64,000 nt of DNA, taken from NCBI RefSeq assembly GCF_015999465.1, contig NZ_CP065534.1:1426001-1490000 (forward strand). The letters are read 5' to 3'. The notes beneath the pieces are model-generated. The model had not been told where the DNA came from. It did not search any database and saw only the letters and a list, made by a program, of their open reading frames with translations. Below, piece by piece: positions 1-10,510 of this stretch (the first letter of the stretch is position 1; each line of letters begins with the position of its first letter). The translations under genes were made by a program, and so were the position numbers. This stretch comes from Lonsdalea populi (lineage in GTDB: Bacteria > Pseudomonadota > Gammaproteobacteria > Enterobacterales > Enterobacteriaceae).

Positions 1-2
1 CA

Positions 3-653
3 CCGCGGGCGCTGCGGATCGATGTTGGTAAATCGACGCGCAATCACACTCTCGGGCAGGACGAAATTAATCAGCTGTTAGTGACGCTGGCGCAGGGCGG
101 GAAAAAGGTAGTGCGCCTCAAAGGTGGCGATCCGTTTGTGTTTGGTCGCGGTGGCGAAGAGATAGTGTACAGCCAGCAGCATGGAGTGGCCTGCCATGTT
201 GTACCCGGTATTACTGCCGCGATAGGCTGCGCCGCCGCCAGTGGTATTCCGCTCACGCATCGCCGTATGGCACAGTCGGTGCGTTTTGTGACCGGATACA
301 GCGCGCAGGGTGAGCCGGAACCAGACTGGCCAACGCTGGCCGCAGAACGTCAGACACTGGTGTTTTACATGGGCATCGCCAATTGTAGCCGCATCAGTGA
401 GCAATTGATTGCCCATGGATTAGGCGCAGCCACTTCGGTAGCGGTGATAGAACGCGGCACACAACCTAAGCAGCGTGTGATTGTTGGTCGACTCGACTTG
501 CTTACGAAAATGGTGGCGATTAATCAGGTGAAGTCTCCGGCTCTATTGATCGTCGGTGATGTGGTGAGTCTTTATAAGCGAGAGGGACAGAGGCGTTTTA
601 GCAAAGGGGAACCTAAGGGATCGCAGTTGCAGGGGGTAAATGCAATCATCTAA
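3..653 (+). CDS. Uroporphyrinogen-III C-methyltransferase (SUMT), 5'-truncated by window edge
   Basis: Open from the window edge, so the true start lies outside. The product would add two SAM-derived methyl groups to uroporphyrinogen III to give precorrin-2, the entry to siroheme and cobalamin. Seen: a segment resembling the SUMT 'RIDVGK' region at the edge, then VRLKGGDPFVFGRGGEE (SAM-binding loop), VPGITAAIGCAAASGIPLTH, and a C-terminal LLIVGDVVSL as in CysG/CobA. No N-terminal CysG dehydrogenase domain can be assessed. It could be a stand-alone CobA/NasF-type enzyme or the C-terminal half of a CysG-like protein. A decayed ATP-grasp gene follows 15 bp downstream. Confidence 0.9.
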   Translation, partial: PRALRIDVGKSTRNHTLGQDEINQLLVTLAQGGKKVVRLKGGDPFVFGRGGEEIVYSQQHGVACHVVPGITAAIGCAAASGIPLTHRRMAQSVRFVTGYSAQGEPEPDWPTLAAERQTLVFYMGIANCSRISEQLIAHGLGAATSVAVIERGTQPKQRVIVGRLDLLTKMVAINQVKSPALLIVGDVVSLYKREGQRRFSKGEPKGSQLQGVNAII

Positions 654-668
654 CCGGAGACTAATTAA

Positions 669-961
669 ATGAAATTAATAAGTACTGTGGCTATTGTGGA
701 TGGTGCATCGACTAGCACCTATCTGGCGCCGGCTTTTCGTCCTTATGGCGTTCAGTGCGTTCATGTACTCAGCAGTGAATCACTGCCGGAGCGGCTCAAG
801 GCGCAAATCAATCATTCTTACTATATCAGTCAGAGCAGGTCGACGGGATTGTTAAATGGACGCGCACTCATCTCACCTTACCGGTGGTGGTAAAGCCCAA
901 TCGTGGAGCCGGTGTAAGCGGAGTAAAAGTGATCTTCTCCCTGAAAACAGTGCCAGTCTAA
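669..961 (+). pseudogene. ATP-grasp ligase-like gene, deleted and frameshifted
   Basis: The first 74 codons (669-893) start well, with an N-terminal motif of the type VAIVDGASTSTYLAPAF seen in ATP-grasp carboxylate-amine ligases. This frame ends in a premature TAA. A second frame, from about 858 to the stop at 959-961, encodes LPVVVKPNRGAGVSGVKVI, the ATP-binding lysine/glycine loop of ATP-grasp enzymes. The spacing between the two parts is far shorter than in intact proteins (about 400 aa), so an internal deletion plus a frameshift is inferred. The remaining C-terminal catalytic region is missing, and the IS remnant begins shortly after the break. The gene is not functional as seen. Confidence 0.7.
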
Positions 962-1008
962 ACTGAAGTATTCGGCCTTTCTTCCATCACACAAAGAGGC
1001 TCATCGCC

Positions 1009-1494
1009 ATGAAAAAGACCCGTTATACCGAATAACGGATTGCGTTTGCGCTGAAACAGGCCGAAACCGGCACCCGAGTCGGGGAAGTCTGCAGAAAGAT
1101 GGGGATTTCTGAGGCCACCTTTTACAATTGGAAGAAGACATTCGCCGGTCTGGGCGTGACGGAACTGCGACGTCTGCGGCAACGGGAGGATGAAAATCAG
1201 CGGCTGAAGAAACTGGTGGCTGACCTGAGCCTGGAGAAATGGGCGTACGAGCATGGCGTTACCATGGACTTCTCCCGGCCCGGAAAACCGACAGATAACC
1301 CGTTTATTGAATCATTTAACGGCAGTCTGCGGGATGAATGTCTGAACATTCACTGGTTCCTGTCATTGGGCGATGCGCAGGACAAACTCGACCACTGGCG
1401 CAGGGAATATAATTATGAAAGAACGCATACATCGTTAAATGACATGACTCCGGCTGAATTCATTCGAAGTCTTCAGAAAGACGAAGATCCCTGA
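1009..1494 (+). mobile_element. IS3-family (IS51/IS407-like) transposase remnant, orfA-orfB deletion fusion
   Basis: An OrfA-like frame begins at ATG 1009 but hits TAA at 1033-1035. It then continues in frame with the helix-turn-helix region (VCRKMGISEATFYNWKKTF) and the basic leucine-zipper stretch of OrfA. After LSLEK it jumps directly into the C-terminal end of OrfB (KPTDNPFIESFNGSLRDECL), which carries the last Glu of the DDE triad. The first two catalytic Asp residues and most of OrfB are gone. This is therefore an immobile remnant with a nonsense mutation and an internal deletion. Clear terminal inverted repeats were not found. Its position next to the broken ATP-grasp gene suggests insertion followed by decay. 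Confidence 0.8.
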
Positions 1495-2019
1495 TTTTGC
1501 ACTGCACTGATTTTGGGCTAAGGTCAGCTGTCACCAGTACCGCATACAGTAATCCTTTAAGTCGAGGCATCAATATTCCCCCATCAGTAAAGTAACGTCA
1601 GGTTATTAGCTCATGCCATGAGGTATAGCACTGGCTATATATTGCTGAGAACAGAATTTAAACACCCTGACAAAATCGCGGCGGGGTAATAGCAGAGTGT
1701 GATCCATGTCTGATTTTTTCCCCATCATGGAACATCCTTCACTGCAACAGTGCAGAGCACTTTTCATTTCATCGCGTTTCAGCCCCTTAATTGCCCGGGA
1801 ACTCACTCGTTTCATCAATGAGAGATTCTATTTATTTATCTGAAATTAAAAACTTTTAATTATAATTAAAGATTAAATGAGTAGATTGGCACTTTTTATG
1901 CATTATAAAAATCATAATGGCATTATGAACAATCACGTGTGCTTAACTGGCTGTTAAAGAAGTTATTCGCGCTGACAGGATCGACATCTCATTCGTTTTA
2001 AAACCCGGAGGATTAACCT
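1495..2019. other. Non-coding stretch upstream of the ABC operon
   Basis: This 525-bp interval holds no convincing gene. The left part follows the IS remnant. The right part is AT-rich and contains the sigma-54-like promoter annotated separately. A 70-codon minus-strand reading frame (1606-1818) has no recognisable features and is not called. Confidence 0.6.
1886..1903 (+). promoter_or_regulatory. Sigma-54-type -24/-12 promoter
   Basis: TTGGCACTTTTTATGCAT matches the RpoN consensus (TTGGCAC-N5-TTGCA) at all but one position. The invariant GG (1888-1889) and GC (1900-1901) are exactly 10 bp apart. It lies about 115 bp upstream of the binding-protein gene, so the importer operon is probably under nitrogen (NtrC) or another enhancer-binding-protein control. 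No enhancer site was recognised. Confidence 0.65.
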
Positions 2020-2889
2020 GTGGCCAGAACTGTAACCAGCACGGTTGTACGACGTAAATGCGTTAAATCCCGCCTAATGGCAAGCTCATTACTGATGTTG
2101 TCTGTTGTTTCCGCGACGGCTTCGGCTAATCAACTGGCGGATATCAAAGCTCGCGGCGAACTGGTCTGTGGCACGCTTTCCACCACTGAACCCCTCGGCT
2201 TTACTGACCCGAAGACCCTCAAAATCGTCGGTTTTGATGTGGATATCTGTCAGGCACTTGCCGAGCAGCTCGGGGTGAAAATGGTACAGAAAAGCCTGTC
2301 GGTTGAGGCGCGTATTCCAGAGCTGCAAATCGGTCGCGTCGACGTGCTCTCAGCTGCGCTGGGTTATACCGCCGAGCGAGAAAAGCAGATCGATTTTTCC
2401 TCATCACATTTCCAGGTGCCGCTAAAAGTGCTGGTTCCAGCCGCTGCTGGATATAAAACGCTGGCGGACCTGGATGGCAAACGTGTCGGGATGACCTCCG
2501 GCTCTACCTCCGAGTACTGGCTACGTAAGTCCTTCCCGAAAATTGGTGTGGTCACCTATCACGATTCACCGTCAGGCTTCCTGGCACTTCAGCAACGTAA
2601 AATCAGCGGTCAGGCTTTTTCCCAGACTTCAGGGATGCGTTATCTGAAAGCAGGCAAGGGAAAATATGTGTTTATCGATCAGGCCATCAGCTGGGAACCT
2701 AATGCGCTGGGTATTAAAAAGAATGAGCCTGAACTTCTGGCTGCGGTCAATACCGCCCTGGGTAATCTGGAAAAAGATGGCCAGCTGGAAGCTATTTGGA
2801 ATAAATGGTTAGGGTCCGGTACTGATTATAAAATTAAACGCGAATATAAATTAGAGCCGATCGAGCAGGTAAGAAGTAGCGCGCAGTAA
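2020..2889 (+). CDS. Amino-acid-type ABC transporter periplasmic binding protein (SBP family 3)
   Basis: A periplasmic solute-binding protein of 289 aa. The GTG start is supported by GGAGG at 2007-2011. It has a signal peptide: a basic N-terminus, a hydrophobic stretch at about 20-34 and a likely cut after ATASA near residue 36. A family-3 fold is indicated by GFDVDICQAL (about 71-80), YTAEREKQIDFS (R120, equivalent to the Arg that clamps the ligand carboxylate) and the C-terminal LEKDGQLEAIWNKW. The position usually occupied by the Asp that binds the ligand amino group is Ser (about S201), so the ligand may not be a standard alpha-amino acid. First gene of the importer operon; two permease genes and the ATPase gene follow. 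Confidence 0.9.
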   Translation: MARTVTSTVVRRKCVKSRLMASSLLMLSVVSATASANQLADIKARGELVCGTLSTTEPLGFTDPKTLKIVGFDVDICQALAEQLGVKMVQKSLSVEARIPELQIGRVDVLSAALGYTAEREKQIDFSSSHFQVPLKVLVPAAAGYKTLADLDGKRVGMTSGSTSEYWLRKSFPKIGVVTYHDSPSGFLALQQRKISGQAFSQTSGMRYLKAGKGKYVFIDQAISWEPNALGIKKNEPELLAAVNTALGNLEKDGQLEAIWNKWLGSGTDYKIKREYKLEPIEQVRSSAQ

Positions 2890-3048
2890 TAAAATCGTAA
2901 TGGTAAGCGTCCTGACGGTGTGCGTCATAATGCAATATTAAATCAGGCCCGATCCGACTTTAATAATGTATTAACTGCCTGCCGCGCCAGGAGAGTTGCG
3001 TGCGCGTGCTGTTGTTAAGCTGTGCCTGCTCCAGGGGAGTTAATTCTG

Positions 3049-3747
3049 ATGATAAAGTTTGACCCTATTACTTTACTGCAAGGTAAATATTTGCAGTGGA
3101 TAATCTCCGGACTGGAAACTACGCTAATTTTGTTTTTTCTCTGTCTGATTTCTGGTTTTATTTTATCTCTGCTACTGGCATCAATGCGCCTGTCGGGCAT
3201 AGCACCACTACGTTGGTTTGTCATGGCCTACGTCGAGTATCACCGTAATGTCCCGGCGCTGGTGCAGTTGCTGCTGTGGTATTTCGGTTTGTCGTCACTA
3301 TTGCCTTTTGCACTTTCGGAGTGGGTTAATCAGCACGGTAGTGAATTTTTCTTTGCTTATATTGCGCTGACGCTGAATACCGCCGCCTTTATGTCTGAAG
3401 ATTTACGCAGCGGCCTGCGTGCCATTGCCAGCGGACAGATGGAAGCCTGCCGGGCATTAGGACTGACGTTTTCCCAATCGATGCGGGATGTGATCCTGCC
3501 GCAGTCGATTCGCATCTCGATCCCCCCTTTACTGGGGCAGTCTCTGGCGCTGTATAAATCTACCAGTCTGGCAATGGCCATCAGCGTGGCTGAACTGACC
3601 CATGCTGCTAAACAGATTGAGAATGAGACGTTCCGAACCTTTGAGGCGTTTGCCATCGTTTCGGTGATTTATCTCGCGGGATCGCTGCTGATTGTCAGCA
3701 TCGGCACGACGTATGATCGTTATATTTTACGTACCGGGAGCCGATAA
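3049..3747 (+). CDS. Amino-acid-type ABC transporter permease 1 (HisM/GlnP family)
   Basis: An inner-membrane permease of 232 aa. ATG 3049 is chosen because AGGGGAG lies at 3033-3039; an in-frame ATG at 3022 has no such site. The protein has about five hydrophobic segments and the cytoplasmic EAA loop (MEACRALGLTFSQSMRDVIL), which contacts the ATPase, followed by the typical LPQSIRI. It begins 159 bp after the binding-protein gene, a gap wide enough for a processing or attenuation point, and its stop lies 1 bp before permease 2. Pairing of two such permeases with a family-3 binding protein is the standard polar-amino-acid importer layout. Confidence 0.9.
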   Translation: MIKFDPITLLQGKYLQWIISGLETTLILFFLCLISGFILSLLLASMRLSGIAPLRWFVMAYVEYHRNVPALVQLLLWYFGLSSLLPFALSEWVNQHGSEFFFAYIALTLNTAAFMSEDLRSGLRAIASGQMEACRALGLTFSQSMRDVILPQSIRISIPPLLGQSLALYKSTSLAMAISVAELTHAAKQIENETFRTFEAFAIVSVIYLAGSLLIVSIGTTYDRYILRTGSR

Positions 3748-3748
3748 C

Positions 3749-4459
3749 ATGGATAATATGTTAGATATTTTTCTCAACTACCGTGATTTAATTTTGACGG
3801 GAAGCTATCCCAATGGTCCGCTGGGTGGCTTAGCGCTGACATTATTTGTGGCGGCAACCGGCCTGGTCTGCGCCTTTCCACTGGCGATAATTATCGGCAT
3901 CGCCCGTACCAGTAAATTTAAGCTGTTTTATCTGCCAGCGACACTTTTTAGCAGCGTGGTCCGTGGTCTGCCGGTATTGATGCTGGTCTTCTGGTCTTAT
4001 TTTTCGGTGCCGTTGATCTCGGGTCACTCTATTTCTGGTGTGAAAACCCTAATTGTCGCATTAATTATTTATGAGATGGCGTTTCTTGGTGAGATTGTCC
4101 GGGCTGGTATTTTATCTGTCCCTCGCGGGCAAGTTGAAGCAGCGCGAACGTTAGGCATTAGTTATTCAAGAACGATGTTGGAGATTATTCTGCCGCAGGC
4201 ATTATTTACCATGATCCCCAGCATCCTGAATCAGTTTATTAACCTAATTAAAAACACCTCGCTGGGTTATGTTATTGGCGTAGCCGAATTAACGTACTCG
4301 GCGTATCAGATTAATACTCTTGAGCTCACTAAACCACTACAGGTATTTGGCGTGCTGGCCATGATCTATTTTGGGGTGTGTTTCTCTTTAACGCAGCTGG
4401 TGGGCAAGCTGGAGCGCGTTATTCGACGCAAGCGCCAGATGAATGCCCAGGAGAGTTGA
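3749..4459 (+). CDS. Amino-acid-type ABC transporter permease 2
   Basis: The second transmembrane subunit, 236 aa, starting at ATG 3749 with GGGAG at 3736-3740. Seen: about five membrane segments, the EAA loop ([20 protein letters not shown]) and [25 protein letters not shown], a very typical HisQ/GlnP-family run. Its stop codon is one base short of the ATPase start, so translation of the importer subunits is probably coupled. It would form a heterodimeric channel with permease 1. The substrate cannot be read from the permeases. Confidence 0.9.
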   Translation: MDNMLDIFLNYRDLILTGSYPNGPLGGLALTLFVAATGLVCAFPLAIIIGIARTSKFKLFYLPATLFSSVVRGLPVLMLVFWSYFSVPLISGHSISGVKTLIVALIIYEMAFLGEIVRAGILSVPRGQVEAARTLGISYSRTMLEIILPQALFTMIPSILNQFINLIKNTSLGYVIGVAELTYSAYQINTLELTKPLQVFGVLAMIYFGVCFSLTQLVGKLERVIRRKRQMNAQES

Positions 4460-4460
4460 A

Positions 4461-6402
<1,942 letters not shown>

Positions 6403-6496
6403 GTCTTACTGTGCTTCGCGATGGAGTGGAGCATAGTTTATGGCGCACCCATTTCAGCGGTAGCAGGAGTTAACCCGCTGCCGTCAAGGATCTCGC

Positions 6497-7717
6497 ATGT
6501 TTCTGGCTGGTGCTTTTCCGGTATTTAAAGAACGAATGACGCGCAGGTATCTGATGGGGCAGGCGGCATCTATCCTCGGTTTGTGGACGCAAAACGTCAC
6601 GCTTAATTTACTGCTGTGGCAGATGAGTCAATCGCCCTGGCTGCTCGGGGTGCTGAATTTTCTGCTTTACTGCCCGGCGTTGATTGTTCCGCTGCTGTTC
6701 GGCAGCTGCCTGACGCCAGCCACCGTCAAAGGCACCATGATGCGCATACTGTGCCTGTCGGCCACTATCAGCAGTTTACTGTTGGTCAGCGTGCTGGCCG
6801 GCTTTATTTCACCGCTGTTTATTTTGTTGATTGCGGCGGTAGCGGGCTGTGTATCGTCGATGGAGTTACCCACCCGACATCTGCTGCTGACCAGCAGTCT
6901 GCAGGATAAATCGCTGATGTATAACGCCGTGGCGATGAACACCATGGTGTTTAATATCGGGCGGATGTTTGGCCCTGCGATAGCGGCCTGGAGCTTCAAT
7001 CACTACGGGGCAGCGGCAGGGTTTGTCATCTCGCTCTGTGGGCTGGTGACGATGTTCTTTGCGGTGCGCAGCATGCAGGTCGTGGAGGTGGGAAGTCACT
7101 CAAAACGTGCGGGTGGAATGCGCAACGCGCTGCACTATGTAAAGAACGACGACTTCGCCATGCGCTTCTTACCGATGCTGGCGTTTATGGGCATTTTTGC
7201 CGGTTCGTATCAGTCGTTGATCCCGGTACTAGCCTCACAAAATTTCCACGATACGGCGCGCTATACGGGCTGGTTTTTCAGCAGTGCCGGAGTGGGCTCG
7301 CTGTTGTCAGCGCTGCTGATCTCGGCGCGCATCTCTCACCAGCGTCTGGTGCAGTGGCTGAAGTTTGCCCCGTGGTCAGCGGTGCTGGCATTGGCCGGGG
7401 TCTCCTTCTCCACGTTGCCGCTGTTGACCTGCTGTTGTTTTCTCTGGCTTGGTCTGTCCCTGACTTTTTTCTCCACCATGATCAATTCCACCTTACAGCA
7501 TCACAGCCCGCCTGAACTCCGTGGCGGGGTGGTGGGCCTGTATGGCATGTCATTTCAGGGCACCATGCCGATTGGTAACCTGCTGGTCGGTATGCTGGCT
7601 TCAGTGGGCAGCATCATGCTGACTTTCCAGCTGATGTCTTTAATGCTGGCCGCGTTACTGATCGGGCAGTGGGGCATCCTGAAATGGAAACACCGTATCC
7701 CGGCAACGGCAGAATAA
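6497..7717 (+). CDS. MFS transporter (MFS_3/EntS-like)
   Basis: An inner-membrane major-facilitator protein of 406 aa with roughly twelve hydrophobic segments and AAGGA just upstream of ATG 6497. The first half contains the short basic loop MTRRYLMGQAASILG and the MNTMVFNIGRMFGPAIAAW segment typical of the EntS/MFS_3 branch, which is mostly drug or siderophore exporters. It starts 94 bp after the aminotransferase and ends 10 bp before the dehydrogenase. An export role for the pathway's product is inferred from family tendency and context. Uptake of a second substrate cannot be excluded. Confidence 0.85.
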   Translation: MFLAGAFPVFKERMTRRYLMGQAASILGLWTQNVTLNLLLWQMSQSPWLLGVLNFLLYCPALIVPLLFGSCLTPATVKGTMMRILCLSATISSLLLVSVLAGFISPLFILLIAAVAGCVSSMELPTRHLLLTSSLQDKSLMYNAVAMNTMVFNIGRMFGPAIAAWSFNHYGAAAGFVISLCGLVTMFFAVRSMQVVEVGSHSKRAGGMRNALHYVKNDDFAMRFLPMLAFMGIFAGSYQSLIPVLASQNFHDTARYTGWFFSSAGVGSLLSALLISARISHQRLVQWLKFAPWSAVLALAGVSFSTLPLLTCCCFLWLGLSLTFFSTMINSTLQHHSPPELRGGVVGLYGMSFQGTMPIGNLLVGMLASVGSIMLTFQLMSLMLAALLIGQWGILKWKHRIPATAE

Positions 7718-7727
7718 AGAGATAAAA

Positions 7728-8669
7728 ATGCAAAAAAACGTATTGATGGCGCGCACCTTGCCCGCCGGGCTGGTCGAAAACTTAAGCAGTCATTTTCATC
7801 TGATGGGGCCACTGACCACGCTGGATGGTCATAATCTGCCTGAGGGAGCCGATAAAGCCGAGGTGCTGTTAACCATGAGCAGCATCGTTACTGGTCGGGC
7901 GTTGATCGACGCCTTGCCGGCGCTGAAGTTGGTGATTTGCTATGGCTCAGGTATGGAGTTTGTTGACAGCGCCTATTTGCAGCAAAAGGGGATCGCCCTG
8001 ACCAATGCCGCGGGCTCCAATGCGGGTAGTGTGGCTGAATTCGCCTTCGGACAGATCCTTGCCAGCTGCCGTCATATTCTCTCCAGCGATGCTTTCTTGC
8101 GAAGCGGAGAGTGGAAGGGCAACAGCATAGAGCGTTACCCGCTGGTATCGGGCCTGCAGGGGCGCAGGATCGGTATTTATGGCCTGGGGGAAATCGGCGC
8201 ACAGATCGCCCGGCTGGCCCAGGCATTCGCTATGGAGGTTGGCTATCACAGCCGTTCGCCAAAAACGGTGGATTACCGCTATCTGGACAGTATTGAGCAG
8301 TTGGCAGACTGGGCCGATGTGCTGGTGATTGCCGCCCGTGGCACGCCGCAAAATTATCATATTATCGATGCTGATATTCTGCGTCGGCTGGGCGCGGATG
8401 GCCACCTGATCAACATTGCACGCGGTATGCTGGTGGATGAAAACGCCTTGTGTGATGCACTGGAAAGTGGGCAACTGGCAGGTGCCGCTCTCGACGTTTA
8501 CGAATTTGAGCCGGAAATCTCAGCGCGCCTGCTGGCGGCCCCGAATGCCATTCTTACGCCTCATGTGGCGGCCAACACCCATACGGCACAACAAGCCCAG
8601 CAGCAGCGCATGCTGGATAACGTGATGGCCTACTTTGCCGGAAGGCCATTGATTGGCAGAGCCTGCTAA
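7728..8669 (+). CDS. D-isomer-specific 2-hydroxyacid dehydrogenase
   Basis: A cytoplasmic NAD(P)-dependent dehydrogenase of 313 aa that would reduce a 2-oxo acid to a D-2-hydroxy acid. Seen: Rossmann motif YGLGEIG (G152, G154, G157), followed by HSRSPK, where the Arg favours NADPH over NADH. The catalytic residues are R232 in NIARGMLVDENAL, E261 in DVYEFEP and H279 in LTPHVA. It is close to glyoxylate/hydroxypyruvate-reductase-like members, but the substrate cannot be assigned from sequence. The SD-like AAAGAGA and the 10-bp gap to the MFS gene place it in the operon. With the preceding aminotransferase it makes a two-step amino acid to hydroxy acid route. Confidence 0.88.
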   Translation: MQKNVLMARTLPAGLVENLSSHFHLMGPLTTLDGHNLPEGADKAEVLLTMSSIVTGRALIDALPALKLVICYGSGMEFVDSAYLQQKGIALTNAAGSNAGSVAEFAFGQILASCRHILSSDAFLRSGEWKGNSIERYPLVSGLQGRRIGIYGLGEIGAQIARLAQAFAMEVGYHSRSPKTVDYRYLDSIEQLADWADVLVIAARGTPQNYHIIDADILRRLGADGHLINIARGMLVDENALCDALESGQLAGAALDVYEFEPEISARLLAAPNAILTPHVAANTHTAQQAQQQRMLDNVMAYFAGRPLIGRAC

Positions 8670-8726
8670 TTTTTGTACATTACACGGCATCGTTAATGAG
8701 AATGTTTGCTCACGAAATGGGAAGCT

Positions 8727-9449
8727 ATGTCGAGACTAAAAAGTACGGATGTTGATCGTTCTGTTAAAGCCGTGCAGCGAACGCTGGCGATCCTCGATGC
8801 GTTTATCCCGCACCCGGGTGGCATTACGCTGGGTGAACTTGAAGCCGCAACCGGACTGTTTAAAAGCGTGATCCTGCGTTATATGCTGACGCTGGAAGCG
8901 CAGCGCTACGTATTTAAGCGAGCCGATGGCTGTTACGAGCTGGGATCGCGTGCTTATCAGTTGGGCTGCGTGTATGAACGCACCTTCGACCTGCACCAGC
9001 ATATTAAACCGGTGCTGGAGAAACTGACGGCCGCCACGCTGGAAAGCAGCACCTTTTATATCCGCGACGGGGACTATCGCATGTGCCTGCTGCGTAAAGA
9101 CTCGCCGCAGCACATTAAATCCAGCGTGCCGGTGGGGACGTTGTTGGCGATGGATGATACTTCGGCAGCGGGTGTACTCTCGCAGTTCGCCGGGGGGATG
9201 CCGGCCCGCTGGGACTATCAAAGCGGGTTATTAACCTCGTCCGGTGCGGGACTGAACCGGCTGGAGACCAACAGCCTGCTGACTGCCTCAATTTCGGTGC
9301 CGGTGTTTAAGCATCAGAACCAGCTCGCAGGCGCGCTCAGTATTTCCGGCCCCACCAGTCGATTCGACCCGGAAGACAGCGCTACCCGGCGGCTAATACT
9401 CGATGCGGCGAAAAAGTTGTCGTATGTGCTGGGCGCCACAGTGGTCTGA
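8727..9449 (+). CDS. IclR-family transcriptional regulator
   Basis: A 240-aa regulator. The N-terminal winged helix-turn-helix (about 8-70) reads SVKAVQRTLAILDAF ... GITLGELEAATGLFKSVILRYMLTL. The C-terminal effector-binding (GAF-like) domain includes SSTFYIRDGDYRMCLLRKDS, VPVGTLLAMDDTSAAGVL and SISVPVFKHQNQLAGALSISG. ATG 8727 was chosen by family length; a TTG 21 bp upstream is possible. It lies downstream of and co-oriented with the importer/aminotransferase/dehydrogenase genes, so it is the natural local regulator, with the pathway substrate or product as candidate effector. A good terminator follows. Confidence 0.9.
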   Translation: MSRLKSTDVDRSVKAVQRTLAILDAFIPHPGGITLGELEAATGLFKSVILRYMLTLEAQRYVFKRADGCYELGSRAYQLGCVYERTFDLHQHIKPVLEKLTAATLESSTFYIRDGDYRMCLLRKDSPQHIKSSVPVGTLLAMDDTSAAGVLSQFAGGMPARWDYQSGLLTSSGAGLNRLETNSLLTASISVPVFKHQNQLAGALSISGPTSRFDPEDSATRRLILDAAKKLSYVLGATVV

Positions 9450-9483
9450 GTACTGTTCGCGGCTTGTGGCCGCGATTAAAGCG

Positions 9484-9521
9484 AAAAGCCCCGGGTCAGT
9501 CCATTCCCTGAGCGGGCTTTT
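9484..9521 (+). terminator. Rho-independent terminator after the IclR gene
   Basis: AAAAGCCC (9484-9491) pairs with GGGCTTTT (9514-9521), with additional TCAG/CTGA pairing inside, 34 bp after the IclR stop. The T-run is part of the stem. Confidence 0.75.
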
Positions 9522-10510
9522 CAATGTATGGCTCCTCTGACTGGATAAGATAGCCCATGCATCCTGTCAAAGTCAGCATGGCTATGCCGTGAAGTTTGCC
9601 AGCGGTTAGCCAAAGGCGTCACCCTGTCTGGTTGGTGATTTGGGTTTTTTACGATAGGTCAGATCGCTCAATTCAAACTGAGTTCAAACAAAGTGGAAGG
9701 GTATTGGGAACAGCGACTGACTATTTGTTAACTGCGTCCAATGGATAGTCTTTTCGGCAAACCATTTCTACAACAATGGGATAGATCTATTAACGCGTTT
9801 TTTAACCATAAAATACCGACCTTCAAGAAAAGATTGCAATCAGAAATTATATTAGACCTGTTCTCGACGGGTTAAAATAAGAAGTCATCGAATGTCTAAG
9901 TATGGGGTAGATCAAACATGGCTCAAACAGAAAATTATGGACAGTCTCATGACATGGATAATATATATACCCTGGTTAAAATGACGGTCGTCATGTCGAT
10001 AAAGGCGATAAACTCTCACCATGTAAAATAATTATCATTAGGAAAATAATATTGTCATAATAAAGCCGCGGGAAGGTGGCTTTAATGTGCCAATTGCCAT
10101 TGATATCTCTCATTAAAGAGAATAGCGGGCGCTGTACCCCCTATATCAGGCATGTTAAACCGCAGCCCGCGCCGTTAATGCTACCATCCTTTCACCGCTG
10201 TGTTAAGGCATCGTCCGCACGCCCAGCGGGTTATCGCAGTCTATTTAACTAAATACAATTTGATAACGATATCATCTCCATTTATAAAACATCTTATTAT
10301 CTTTTTGGCTTTCATTCATTTTATAGATCGACCCTATTTCTAGGGTTGTTTTGACATGCTTCATGGTGGGGATGAGTAATAATAAATAGTCATTGTTTGT
10401 AAATGGCGTGGATTATTATAATGAAATTTGAGGACGATATTTTTTAAAAGGCATTTCTGATGCTATTAGAATAATATCTTTTATATTCATTAGCAGGAAA
10501 CATATAAAAT
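9522..10510. other. Long intergenic region without a supported gene
   Basis: About 990 bp without a recognisable gene. A 44-codon frame at 9741-9875 (starting MDSLFGKPFLQQWDRS) has no recognised family and no clear ribosome site; it may be a small gene or a remnant. The right 300 bp is AT-rich promoter DNA for the downstream oxidoreductase. Confidence 0.5.
10331..10356 (+). promoter_or_regulatory. Palindrome plus -35-like hexamer upstream of the oxidoreductase
   Basis: ACCCTA-TTTC-TAGGGT is a perfect 6-4-6 palindrome (10331-10346). It ends 4 bp before TTGACA (10351-10356), a consensus -35 box. AGTAAT, 18 bp further on, could serve as -10. The palindrome could be an operator; no regulator is identified. 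Confidence 0.4.

Noticed and set aside
1606..1818. 70-codon minus-strand frame
   Set aside because: No ribosome site, no recognisable motif, next to an IS remnant.
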